A stretch of 14,762 nucleotides of DNA, from positions 1 to 14,762 of the forward strand of contig JAFULP010000072.1 of NCBI GenBank assembly GCA_017473285.1. Direction: 5' to 3'. Source of the DNA: Clostridia bacterium. GTDB lineage: Bacteria; Bacillota; Clostridia; Christensenellales; UBA1242. Both the position numbers and the translations under genes were made by a program. Positions 1-6,694 of this stretch are shown here, piece after piece. Under the pieces are notes generated by a model that saw only the letters and a program-made list of their open reading frames with translations, was not told where the DNA came from and searched no databases. Position 1 is the stretch's first letter, and each line of letters starts with the position of its first letter.

Positions 1-120
1 ATTATCGGAAGTTGTCGTCAAGCAGCCCGAAGGGATATTTGACAGCAACTGATGGTTATGCATACTTGAGAAGTGCGAGTTTGCGAGCAAATTGCACTAG
101 CAATTTAAAATTTACTTCAC
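1..120. other. structured non-coding segment at the window edge
   Basis: No convincing coding region is seen. The stretch is richer in G+C than its surroundings and dense in inverted repeats. An imperfect pair GTTGTCGTCAA/TTGACAGCAAC encloses a CCC-GAA-GGG mini-hairpin near 11-47. A bulged hairpin at 72-98 (AGTGC...GCACT with inner TTTGC/GCAAA) overlaps a perfect 7-bp hairpin at 89-106 (AAATTGC-ACTA-GCAATTT), so these two cannot form together. There is no T-tract on either strand, so it is not an obvious terminator for the gene at 121. It could be a dispersed intergenic repeat or the tail of an element starting outside the window; this is inference. Confidence 0.35.
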
Positions 121-423
121 TTACTTTATAACATAGGCAGAGTTTTGGCGTCGCTTTTCTTCATCTAATCTTTGTGCTTCTTTTGCATTTTCTTCTTGCT
201 CACGCTTTTTTAAGTTGTTTGCCACATCGTAGCCATAGACTCCCAAAACTCCTGAACTTGCGGTAAGCAAAAGTGATATAATGCTAAGCGAAGCAAGCTG
301 AGCCCTTTTATTTGAAGCATCTATTAGCTGGTTTTGGATATCTAGCATATTTGATGCAAGTTCAATATCATTATTTTTAATAGCATAATCTTCAACAAAC
401 TTTTGTGAATTTAAATATTCCAA
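121..423 (-). CDS. C-terminal part of the interrupted membrane protein (up to 100 aa)
   Basis: This open frame holds one hydrophobic span (about residues 43-64 counted from the TTG at 421-423) followed by a highly charged tail rich in E, K, R and Q that is probably helical. Its only early start codon is a TTG without a Shine-Dalgarno sequence, and the frame stays open upstream for 24 more codons to the TAG at 496-498. It is therefore more likely the second half of the upstream gene than an independent gene. No domain is recognised. Confidence 0.35.
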   Translation of the reverse strand: MEYLNSQKFVEDYAIKNNDIELASNMLDIQNQLIDASNKRAQLASLSIISLLLTASSGVLGVYGYDVANNLKKREQEENAKEAQRLDEEKRRQNSAYVIK

Positions 424-495
424 TTTTTCGGTATATTGCTCTAGATTAATAACATTATTGGTATATGCTTGAGTGTATTGATTGTATGTATTAAT

Positions 496-759
496 CTACT
501 CTTGTTGGAAGTGATTGGTGGCTTTAACATCAGTAGATGCAATATTCAAATCGGCACTTAACTCATCTGTTAGGGTATCTAGTTTAATCATATTGTTTAC
601 TGAAAAGCCAAATAATGTGGCAAACGCTATAGAGCTGGACAACAAAATTGGTGCAACTATTTTGGCAATTAATCTGTTTCGTTTAATGTGTTTGATTGTT
701 GTAGCGTGTTGTTGAGATTGAACATCTTGAGTTTTAGTTGAATTATTAGTTTCGTTCAT
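496..759 (-). CDS. N-terminal part of the interrupted membrane protein (87 aa)
   Basis: This is the part that would be translated if the TAG at 496-498 is read as stop. The ATG at 757-759 lies 23 nt after a strong promoter. The product has a polar, Q/T/N-rich N-terminus, a basic stretch at about 22-33 (a positive-inside anchor), one membrane segment at 30-54, and a short extracytoplasmic polar tail. On its own it would be a single-span membrane peptide. No family is recognised. Initiation looks weak because the site reads AGTAGAATATT before ATG, one base away from the AGGAGAATATT used by the gene at 1193. Confidence 0.5.
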   Translation of the reverse strand: MNETNNSTKTQDVQSQQHATTIKHIKRNRLIAKIVAPILLSSSIAFATLFGFSVNNMIKLDTLTDELSADLNIASTDVKATNHFQQE

Positions 760-782
760 AATATTCTACTTAAAATCAACTA

Positions 783-812
783 AGTATAGTCCATTGAATT
801 TTTTTTTGTCAA
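783..812 (-). promoter_or_regulatory. strong sigma-A-type promoter of the interrupted membrane gene
   Basis: On the minus strand a consensus -35 TTGACA (807-812) is separated by 18 bp, including an A-tract, from -10 TATACT (783-788). The predicted transcript starts near 776, giving a leader of under 20 nt before the ATG at 759. The -35 abuts the U-tract of the upstream mazF terminator (814-840). Confidence 0.75.
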
Positions 813-813
813 C

Positions 814-840
814 AAAAAACAACGCCAATATTAGGCATTG
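814..840 (-). terminator. intrinsic terminator after mazF
   Basis: On the minus strand, CAATGCC (834-840) pairs with GGCGTTG (820-826; one G-T wobble) across a 7-nt loop. It is followed at once by six T (814-819). It begins 2 nt after the mazF stop codon. Confidence 0.7.
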
Positions 841-842
841 CT

Positions 843-1190
843 TTAAGTGTGTATTCCTAGGCTTATCATAAGGCCTACATTTACTTTTTGCATTGCAAGG
901 TGGTCTAATTGACCAATGCGGTCTTTTAGCCTAAGTTTGTCAAGGGTGCGTATTTGTTCAAGTAGCACCACGCTATCTTTGGATAGGGGGTATTTGGTGT
1001 GGCTGAGTTCGATGTGTGTGGGTAGTTTTGCTTTTTGGATTTGGCTAGTGACAGCGGCAATAATAACGGTAGGGCTATATTTGTTGCCTACATCATTTTG
1101 AATTATTAAAACTGGTCTAAGTCCGCCTTGTTCGCTACCAACTACGGGGCTTAGGTCAGCATAATATAATTCTCCACGCTCAACTTGCAA
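843..1190 (-). CDS. mazF: MazF/PemK-type mRNA interferase toxin
   Basis: This is a 115-residue type II toxin of the MazF/NdoA (PemK-like) family, a sequence-specific endoribonuclease that cleaves mRNA. Family landmarks are present in order: N-terminal RGELYYADL, EQGGLRPVLIIQN (20-32), VTSQ (47-50), THIEL (58-62) and EQIRTLD (78-84). R25 and T48 match the catalytic Arg and Thr known from Bacillus subtilis MazF, and the length is usual for the family. The start is TTG at 1188-1190, supported by AAGGAG at 1198-1203, 7 nt upstream; no ATG would preserve the conserved N-terminus. The gene lies 2 nt after its small upstream partner, the usual antitoxin-toxin order. A terminator follows immediately. 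Target sequence and activity cannot be read from the sequence. Confidence 0.93.
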   Translation of the reverse strand: MQVERGELYYADLSPVVGSEQGGLRPVLIIQNDVGNKYSPTVIIAAVTSQIQKAKLPTHIELSHTKYPLSKDSVVLLEQIRTLDKLRLKDRIGQLDHLAMQKVNVGLMISLGIHT

Positions 1191-1192
1191 AA

Positions 1193-1399
1193 CTATTCTC
1201 CTTTTAAAAACTTTTCGGTTAACGCTAGTGCGTCTGTGTGCTGGTACAATCGCTCATATTGTTCAATTAATTTTTTGTACTCATACTCATTATATGTGGC
1301 TAAGTCGTAAGGTTGTGACACCTTCACTCTCACATCAAATCCTTGATTAGACAAGTATTCGCAATACGCTCTTGCCAATTGCTTAACGCTATATTTCAT
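1193..1399 (-). CDS. small protein upstream of mazF, probable cognate antitoxin
   Basis: A 68-residue protein is encoded 2 nt upstream of mazF with a good start (ATG at 1397-1399, AGGAG at 1406-1410). It has a basic N-terminal helix (residues 1-20) and an acidic, aromatic, Tyr-rich helical C-terminal half. The antitoxin role is inferred from position, size and coupling to MazF. The sequence does not show a clear ribbon-helix-helix or AbrB-type fold, so it differs from the classic MazE and NdoAI antitoxins. It ends in TAG. The mazF ribosome site lies inside its last codons, so toxin synthesis probably depends on its translation. Confidence 0.7.
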   Translation of the reverse strand: MKYSVKQLARAYCEYLSNQGFDVRVKVSQPYDLATYNEYEYKKLIEQYERLYQHTDALALTEKFLKGE

Positions 1400-1504
1400 A
1401 ATATTCTCCTATTGATTTACAATTTAAACATCAATTATCAAACTTTTTGCTAACCGACAATTTAAGTGCAAAAACACGCCTAATTACAGCATAAATTTGC
1501 ATAT

Positions 1505-1927
1505 TTAAAGTTTGATTTCTCTTAAGATTTGAAGGTTGTTGTCTTGCATTGATTGAAGGTGTTTGCCAATATTTATGGTTTCGCTATCAGCACTTTCAAC
1601 ATTGTAAATTTCAATCAATGTGTTCAAACTAGATAGTATGGTACAAGCGATAAGGGTTTGAGTGTTAACCGAAGTTATATTGTCAAAGTTTTCATCAATA
1701 ATTTGCTTACAGCGCTTGAAAAATATGTGGTCAGGCAAAGCAATTGAGTGGGCTTTGGCAAGGGTTTGGCATTCCTTAACCAATACATCATAGTTTGATA
1801 TTTGATTGGATACAATTGTTTGCAATTCTTTATTCTTAATCTTAGGCATAATGACTTCAAATTGCAACACCGAAATCTTGGCTATTTGATAAAATCGTGA
1901 TAGCAGTAAATGGTCTACATAGTTCAT
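1505..1927 (-). CDS. small all-helical protein of unknown function, possibly ferritin-like
   Basis: The product has 140 residues starting MNYVDHLLL. The ATG at 1925-1927 is chosen because AAGGAG lies just upstream (about 1932-1937); an ATG ten codons earlier has no ribosome site. It is predicted as four or five amphipathic helices with no signal peptide or membrane segment. It resembles in layout the small ferritin-like or DUF-type helical bundle proteins of Clostridia (a first helix pair, an acidic DEN segment near the middle, a C-terminal helix with SMQDNN), but I see no clear paired E-x-x-H metal motif, so that remains a guess. It is transcribed towards the MazF pair from the A/T-rich spacer. 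No terminator was recognised between this gene and the TA pair. Confidence 0.7.
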   Translation of the reverse strand: MNYVDHLLLSRFYQIAKISVLQFEVIMPKIKNKELQTIVSNQISNYDVLVKECQTLAKAHSIALPDHIFFKRCKQIIDENFDNITSVNTQTLIACTILSSLNTLIEIYNVESADSETINIGKHLQSMQDNNLQILREIKL

Positions 1928-1957
1928 AAAAACTCCTTGTAGATAATATTTGAGCAA

Positions 1958-2176
1958 TAAAAAATTTTATTCATCAAAAAACAAATAAAAGACAATAAAA
2001 AATAGTTAAAAAAATTATTTATTAAATAAAAAATAAGAAAAAATATTTAAAATTAAAAATAAATTTAAATAAATATAAAATAAATGTTAATTTTTGAGAA
2101 AAAATACTATTTATAAGGCATAAGCGATGTTAACTATAATTAAATTAATATTAATTATAAAAAAATAATGTAAAAT
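1958..2176. other. almost pure A/T intergenic spacer with a palindrome
   Basis: There is no gene here. By hand count only 8 of the 120 bases at 1981-2100 are G or C, and A greatly exceeds T on the + strand, giving many A-tracts. A perfect 9-bp inverted repeat TATAATTAA/TTAATTATA with a 7-nt loop lies at 2135-2159. The promoter for the gene at 1927 (-) probably lies in the left part, but no confident -35/-10 pair could be chosen in such biased sequence. Confidence 0.6.
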
Positions 2177-2205
2177 AAAAAAGCCACAATTAATGTGACT
2201 TTTTT
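2177..2205 (-). terminator. intrinsic terminator after the surface protease gene
   Basis: A 12-bp stem AAAAAAGCCACA/TGTGACTTTTTT (one wobble, loop ATTAA) lies shortly after the protease stop codon. The A and T runs on both sides give a U-tract in either direction, so it could act bidirectionally. Confidence 0.8.
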
Positions 2206-2221
2206 GTGTCTAATTTAAATT

Positions 2222-5200
2222 TTAGATATTATGGAGGTGCTTGCGTTTGATGGCAACAACAATTGCAAATACACACAATATTACAAACACGCCTATGATA
2301 CAAATTAATATCAACATTTGAGTGTTAGATGTAAGAGAATTATTGTTTTTAACAATGATATATGTTGCGTTTTGTTCATCTGTGTCAAATGTAATACCGT
2401 CACTATTTACCACAACATTATCAACCTTAAACAGTTTGTTGTCTTTTAGCATATACACCGTTAAATTGTTAAGTAATGTTTTGCGCTCTAGGGGGATATT
2501 AACAGTTGCTTTATCGCTTTCTTGCAAATATGAATACGAGATATTGTAACTACCTATTAAATTCAAATCTTGCTGTTTTAAAATATCGTTAGTTTCAGTG
2601 CCAAGTTCAATATTTTCAGCGGTAAATTTGCAATCTGCCACAAAGCCATTTTGATTGGTTGATGTAATGTTGTTGCTAGTTAAAGTGTACACAACCACAC
2701 GGTATTGAGCATCAATAATAGTGATATCGTATATGTCAAAAGTCTTGGTAGTGGCGGTGATTGTTTTTATGTTTGGCTGAGCGGTGTCTTGCAAATCAAA
2801 TACAAGATCTAAATACTCTAATTTATCTTGATAGGTTACAATAGTGCTTGGCAAATATTCGTTTTCAATACTACAAGTATACATATTGTTTAAGTTTTCA
2901 AGTGAAATAGGTTCATTGCTAATAATATCATTAATTGTAATGGTTATCCTTGATTTTCTAATTTCCCAATTTAAGTCATCAATAGGGCTAGCATAGGCGT
3001 TGCCGTCCATATCGTCATACACAAGTTCAGCGTGGGCAATATATGTGCCAATATCGCTAAATTCGTTGTTAGAATATTGTATTGTAACTCCTTGAGGTAG
3101 GTTGATTACTTCTACAGTTTGAGCAGAAGCATTATAACTTAGCGCCTCGGAGTAATTCCACTTAGCGTTGCTCATATCATAAATATATGGCTTGATATTT
3201 ACAGCAATTTCATTAGTGTTGCTAATAGTTAATGTTTTTACTATAGTTGATGCGGTTAGGCTTAGGTCGGTTATGCTAATGCTTATTTCGCATACATAAT
3301 AACCACTATCTCTAACATTATATACGCTTAGCGTGCTAGAAGTTGCACCATCAATAATTGAATACATATCGCTTAAAGTTTTGCGCATATACCATTGATA
3401 ACTTAGTGTATTGTATTCGTTTAGTAATGCATGAGTTGCATTTACGATAATGTCCACTTTTATCCCATCATAATAGGTGATTGATATATCATTGGTTTTA
3501 CTTGCAATGGTAGGGGTGGCAAAGTCATATTTTGCATATAACTCTAAACTAGTGTATGGCAAATTATCTGGGTCAAACTGAGTGTTAAATGTGCTATCGG
3601 TATACCAGCCCACAAATTCATATCCCGCTTTGGTAGGGGAGTTTAGGGTCAAGGTTGTATGCTTGTTGGTGTACACATTAGGATTGGTAGCACTACCGCC
3701 GTTTAAATGATAGGTGATTGAATATGATACAGCGTTTTGCACCTCGATTACCCGATATATTGTGGTGTTTCCGCAAGGGATTTTGATTAAGTAATCTCCA
3801 ACGCTAAAACTGCCTGCAACATCATTAATCATAGTGATTGTAATGGTGTTGCCAGACAAGCTAAAATTAAAATTGCTACTTACATCGGTAAAAGAATTGA
3901 TATATGACCTTGTAATCGTTATATTTGCCAAATTGCTGGTGGTGATATTTGCATTGTTTAAGGTTAAATTGATTGACTTGTTGTAAAATATTGCATTGTT
4001 TTTAACATAATTAGAGTTTATAATCGAATCTACATTGCTAGTAAATTTGCTTACTTGAATATATTGCTTGTCGGTGTGTAAAATTATAGGCAACGCAGTG
4101 CTAAGATTTGTGTTGTCAACTGGTGGGTCCCAAACGGTAGATGTAGAAAATGCGCCTAGTTTGGAAGTGTTGTAATAAGTTGGTTCAAGTGTGCTGGTTG
4201 CGCTTGCTAATGAATGAGTTTTGTATGCATTATCAATTTGAGATACAACCACCATATAATTACCACTAACGGTAAGTGGGGTGGATAAGTGGTACTTGTA
4301 ATACAACGAAAATTCACCAGTTTTACTAGAATTTGCTAGGTTCATAACCGTAACCGAGTTTAGCCCCGCCAAAGCATCTTGCTTTGTAGCAAAGAACTTG
4401 ATATAAAATTTAGCGGTGTCGCCTTTTGCAAATACATCTATATCGGTGATATTTTCGCCCAAATATTTAGATGTGTCAAATATATTGGCTAAAAACAAGT
4501 CATTGTCTAACGTATGTGTAACTATGTAAGTTTTGTCTTGATGATTGGCAATGGTGCTAATTTTGTTATTAGTGGTGCTTAGTGTTGCATTTGACACGCC
4601 ATTAATTGCACTTTCAATAAAATAATCATCGTATGACACATAAAAATATCCGTCTAATCCAAAATTTGTGCCCCACGAATTTAAGCATAAATACGCACCC
4701 TTATTTGCCCAAGTGCCATTAGCGTCGTAATTGTCATCCCAACCAACAATTGATATTAAGTGGTTGATGTTGGAAGTAATTGCACTTTGATTACCAACAA
4801 GACTATCATCAGTTATCTTATAGTTGATACTGGCATTGGTAAAGGTAGAATTTGTATGTATACCCGCAGTTACGCTTCCGTATTGCATAATATGTGTTTT
4901 AACGCTATTTCTAAATGTGGCAAGTTCGCTAGAACTGTATTGTGATTTATTGCCCGCATATTGAGTAAACCCAACTGTGTCATTTACCTTTACTAGTGGA
5001 TAATAATTTGCATTAAGATTGTTGTAATCTTCAGTCATTGTGGTATATCTAGTTGAAGAATTAAGTTTTAGATATTTACTCATAGGCATTTCTTCTTCAA
5101 GCACGATGTTGTTATCCTTTTGGGTGTATAGCGTGAAATGATTAAAGTTGCCACCGCTATTAAAGGCTTGCTCAACTGAGGAATAATACCCTTCTTGCAA

Positions 5201-5503
5201 GCAAAGTGACAGTGCAAAATGTATTTCAGAAAAATCGTAGTATTCGCCATGATTTAGCGCAAGGTATGTTTCAAGGCTAGTAAGGGATGCAAACGCATAG
5301 CATATGCCATAAGGGTTTTGATTTTCAACCCCAATATCAATATAATTCCTTAAATCGTAACTACTTGGCGGAGTGGTGGCGGTACTAGTAATAGGTGAAG
5401 CAATAGATATTTGCTTAGCATCAACATTGGAAATATTTACGCCAAAAAAACTGGTGGCAAATATTATAAAGCAAAATAAAAATATTTTAATCCCCTTTTT
5501 CAT
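2222..5503 (-). CDS. cell-surface papain-family (C1A) cysteine protease with lectin-like and InlB-type repeat regions
   Basis: This is a 1093-residue secreted, membrane-anchored protease. Residues 1-29 form a signal peptide. The C1A peptidase domain covers about 47-305: oxyanion Gln62 in VENQNPYG, nucleophile Cys68 in GICYAFAS, His248 in NHLISIVGW and Asn275 in LNSWGTNFG. About 315-430 looks like the lectin-like domain commonly following such bacterial C1 proteases. About 594-661 is an InlB B-repeat (GYEFVGWYTD core). About 672-760 is Ig-like (YQWY...SGYYVCEI), and 765-850 resembles beta-sandwich repeats of surface proteins. Residues 1062-1085 are a membrane span with a basic tail; no LPxTG sorting motif is present. 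The start codon lies 2 nt after the RNHCP gene's stop. The nearest GGAG is 17 nt away, so translation is probably coupled. It likely degrades extracellular protein or acts in host or polymer contact. Confidence 0.92.
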   Translation of the reverse strand: MKKGIKIFLFCFIIFATSFFGVNISNVDAKQISIASPITSTATTPPSSYDLRNYIDIGVENQNPYGICYAFASLTSLETYLALNHGEYYDFSEIHFALSLCLQEGYYSSVEQAFNSGGNFNHFTLYTQKDNNIVLEEEMPMSKYLKLNSSTRYTTMTEDYNNLNANYYPLVKVNDTVGFTQYAGNKSQYSSSELATFRNSVKTHIMQYGSVTAGIHTNSTFTNASINYKITDDSLVGNQSAITSNINHLISIVGWDDNYDANGTWANKGAYLCLNSWGTNFGLDGYFYVSYDDYFIESAINGVSNATLSTTNNKISTIANHQDKTYIVTHTLDNDLFLANIFDTSKYLGENITDIDVFAKGDTAKFYIKFFATKQDALAGLNSVTVMNLANSSKTGEFSLYYKYHLSTPLTVSGNYMVVVSQIDNAYKTHSLASATSTLEPTYYNTSKLGAFSTSTVWDPPVDNTNLSTALPIILHTDKQYIQVSKFTSNVDSIINSNYVKNNAIFYNKSINLTLNNANITTSNLANITITRSYINSFTDVSSNFNFSLSGNTITITMINDVAGSFSVGDYLIKIPCGNTTIYRVIEVQNAVSYSITYHLNGGSATNPNVYTNKHTTLTLNSPTKAGYEFVGWYTDSTFNTQFDPDNLPYTSLELYAKYDFATPTIASKTNDISITYYDGIKVDIIVNATHALLNEYNTLSYQWYMRKTLSDMYSIIDGATSSTLSVYNVRDSGYYVCEISISITDLSLTASTIVKTLTISNTNEIAVNIKPYIYDMSNAKWNYSEALSYNASAQTVEVINLPQGVTIQYSNNEFSDIGTYIAHAELVYDDMDGNAYASPIDDLNWEIRKSRITITINDIISNEPISLENLNNMYTCSIENEYLPSTIVTYQDKLEYLDLVFDLQDTAQPNIKTITATTKTFDIYDITIIDAQYRVVVYTLTSNNITSTNQNGFVADCKFTAENIELGTETNDILKQQDLNLIGSYNISYSYLQESDKATVNIPLERKTLLNNLTVYMLKDNKLFKVDNVVVNSDGITFDTDEQNATYIIVKNNNSLTSNTQMLILICIIGVFVILCVFAIVVAIKRKHLHNI

Positions 5504-5505
5504 AA

Positions 5506-5823
5506 TTATTTCAAACTGTTCTCCTTCATTACTTGCAAAATGGCTTCAAAACTATCATCGCTAGCCGATTTGTTGTTGTGAAGTTTCCTACATTTTTCGC
5601 ATCTATAATTAATAATATACCCCTTTTTACTAGAACTTACTACGCTAATTGGGCGCAAAACCCCCAGGCAAGTGTTGGCTCTATCGCCTGGGTTAATGTC
5701 AATGTGAATTGAACACAAGCATTTGTTACAATGGTCCCTTGAAGAATATTTTAAAGGTGGAACATTTGCTCCACAAACTGTACATATAAAAGAATTGTCA
5801 TTTTTTTCAAATAATTTACTCAT
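5506..5823 (-). CDS. RNHCP-domain zinc-ribbon-like protein
   Basis: The 105-residue protein matches the RNHCP family, small cysteine-rich proteins of unknown function named after an R-N-H-C-P motif. Here the motif reads RDHCNKC, followed by the family core HIDINPGDRANTC and the ending YRCEKC...DD. Probable metal ligands are C14/C17, H31/C32/C35 and C75/C78, with C52 and H40 also conserved-looking. It is cytosolic, with no signal peptide or membrane span. The ATG at 5821-5823 lies only 6 nt after a -10 element, so a leaderless mRNA is predicted. It is the first gene of a two-gene unit with the surface protease, an unexpected partner that may reflect only translational coupling. Confidence 0.88.
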   Translation of the reverse strand: MSKLFEKNDNSFICTVCGANVPPLKYSSRDHCNKCLCSIHIDINPGDRANTCLGVLRPISVVSSSKKGYIINYRCEKCRKLHNNKSASDDSFEAILQVMKENSLK

Positions 5824-5829
5824 ATAATT

Positions 5830-5858
5830 ATTTTACTTAATGACAATTCTAAAGTCAA
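5830..5858 (-). promoter_or_regulatory. promoter of the RNHCP-protease unit (leaderless)
   Basis: On the minus strand: -35 TTGACT (5853-5858), 17-bp spacer, -10 TAAAAT (5830-5835), then 6 nt to the ATG. The predicted first transcribed base is at or next to the start codon, and no Shine-Dalgarno site exists. Confidence 0.75.
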
Positions 5859-5877
5859 GGAATAAATATGGTTAAAA

Positions 5878-6348
5878 TTATAACATTATAATATTTTTAT
5901 TATTCCGCTTTGCGTATTTATAAACTTTATAGGCTCCGCTATTTTCAGTATTACGAATATAAAAAATATTAAAATCGCTGTGGTCAACAATTGCAATATT
6001 TCTGTAATAAATACGAGTGTACCAATAATCAAACTTAAGTGAAAAAAATAATATTTCTTCATAATCTTCATTTTTTAACCATTTAGGACGCTTATGCGGG
6101 CGATTGACATAATCTTCATTTTCACATACATAAATACGCTTAATATGTGGAAATTGAGATTGTTTAAGTTCGGTTATAATTTGCCAACACAAATCATCAA
6201 ATTGTCCAAATCCGCCAAAATAAAATATGCAAACATTTTGGTTTGTAATTAAATCAATAAAAGTGTCTTTTAAACTAACTTTTAATTCATAAGTTATTTC
6301 AATTTCTTTGTGTCCAAATACGGAACACGATAATTCATACTTCGTCAT
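5878..6348 (-). CDS. SLOG/DUF1273-like nucleotide-binding-fold protein
   Basis: The 156-residue protein resembles the DUF1273/YpsA branch of the SLOG (DprA/LOG-like Rossmann) superfamily. Visible landmarks are the first strand with CSVFGHK (8-14, compare the usual C-x-FTGHR), a helix, the strand and glycine loop FYFGGFGQFDDLCW (42-55, compare GGA-x-GFD), LKQSQFPHIKRIYV (61-74), RNIAIVDHSDFNIFY (116-130, the [RN]-x3-VD-x-SD motif) and the C-terminal SGAYK...AKRNNKNIIML. SLOG proteins bind nucleotides or nucleotide-derived ligands, and some act in stress or phage-defence pathways; the ligand here is unknown. The second glycine loop is slightly divergent (FGQFD). An extended -10 promoter ends 7 nt before the ATG, so the mRNA is probably leaderless. 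It is divergent from the XRE regulator at 6452, which could control it. Confidence 0.82.
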   Translation of the reverse strand: MTKYELSCSVFGHKEIEITYELKVSLKDTFIDLITNQNVCIFYFGGFGQFDDLCWQIITELKQSQFPHIKRIYVCENEDYVNRPHKRPKWLKNEDYEEILFFSLKFDYWYTRIYYRNIAIVDHSDFNIFYIRNTENSGAYKVYKYAKRNNKNIIML

Positions 6349-6355
6349 ATTGAAT

Positions 6356-6364
6356 AGTATAGCA
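6356..6364 (-). promoter_or_regulatory. extended -10 promoter of the SLOG-like gene (leaderless)
   Basis: On the minus strand TG-C-TATACT forms an extended -10; the hexamer is 6356-6361. No good -35 is seen at 17 bp. Seven nt separate it from the ATG at 6348, predicting transcription from or next to the start codon. Confidence 0.7.
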
Positions 6365-6451
6365 CAAACTTTTTAAAAAATCGAGCAATCGTAGTATATT
6401 TTTTTAAAAAATTTATAGAATAAATAAAATTTTGTGATTTGGGGGAGATTT

Positions 6452-6694
6452 ATGGCACTTACTGATGCTATCATAAAGCGAATTAAAGAGCTTATGAAAC
6501 AAAAAAATAATATGACGCAATATCAATTGTGTAAGGCAAGTGGTCTATCTCAATCTACACTAAGTACAATACTTACAAAGCAAGTTAAAACAATTCATTT
6601 TATCACCTTATTTGATATATGTTTTGGATTAAATATAGAACTAACGGATTTTTTTAATTGTGATTATTTAAAATTTGAAAATGTTGAAAGATAA
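6452..6694 (+). CDS. small XRE/Cro-type helix-turn-helix regulator
   Basis: The product is an 80-residue, single-domain DNA-binding protein. A helical N-terminus (ALTDAIIKRIKELMKQKN) leads into the helix-turn-helix MTQYQLCKASGLSQSTLSTIL (about 21-41), where SQSTLSTI is the recognition helix. The C-terminal half (LFDICFGLNIELTDFF) matches the usual last helices of this family. I prefer the ATG at 6452 over the upstream in-frame GTG at 6434, because GGGGGAG (6441-6447) sits just before it and the family N-terminus fits. It is divergent from the SLOG-like gene, with about 100 bp between the two starts, so it may regulate that gene or itself. Its stop codon lies 1 nt from the end of the convergent metallopeptidase gene. 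Confidence 0.88.
   Translation: MALTDAIIKRIKELMKQKNNMTQYQLCKASGLSQSTLSTILTKQVKTIHFITLFDICFGLNIELTDFFNCDYLKFENVER

Larger units (their letters stand above)
121..759 (-). pseudogene. two-transmembrane protein gene interrupted by an in-frame TAG
   Basis: Two reading frames, 496-759 and 121-423, lie in the same frame on the minus strand, separated only by a TAG at 496-498 and 24 sense codons. Read through, they make one coherent protein of about 212 residues: polar N-terminus, membrane segment about 30-54, a polar helical stretch rich in N, Q, E and L, a second membrane segment about 155-176, and a charged, probably coiled-coil tail. The downstream part has no Shine-Dalgarno site and only a TTG as possible start, which fits one broken gene better than two. 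A strong promoter (783-812) stands intact upstream, but the ribosome site is degenerate (AGTAG instead of AGGAG). The family is not recognised. Alternatives are TAG readthrough, a sequencing error, or two real small proteins. Confidence 0.6.
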
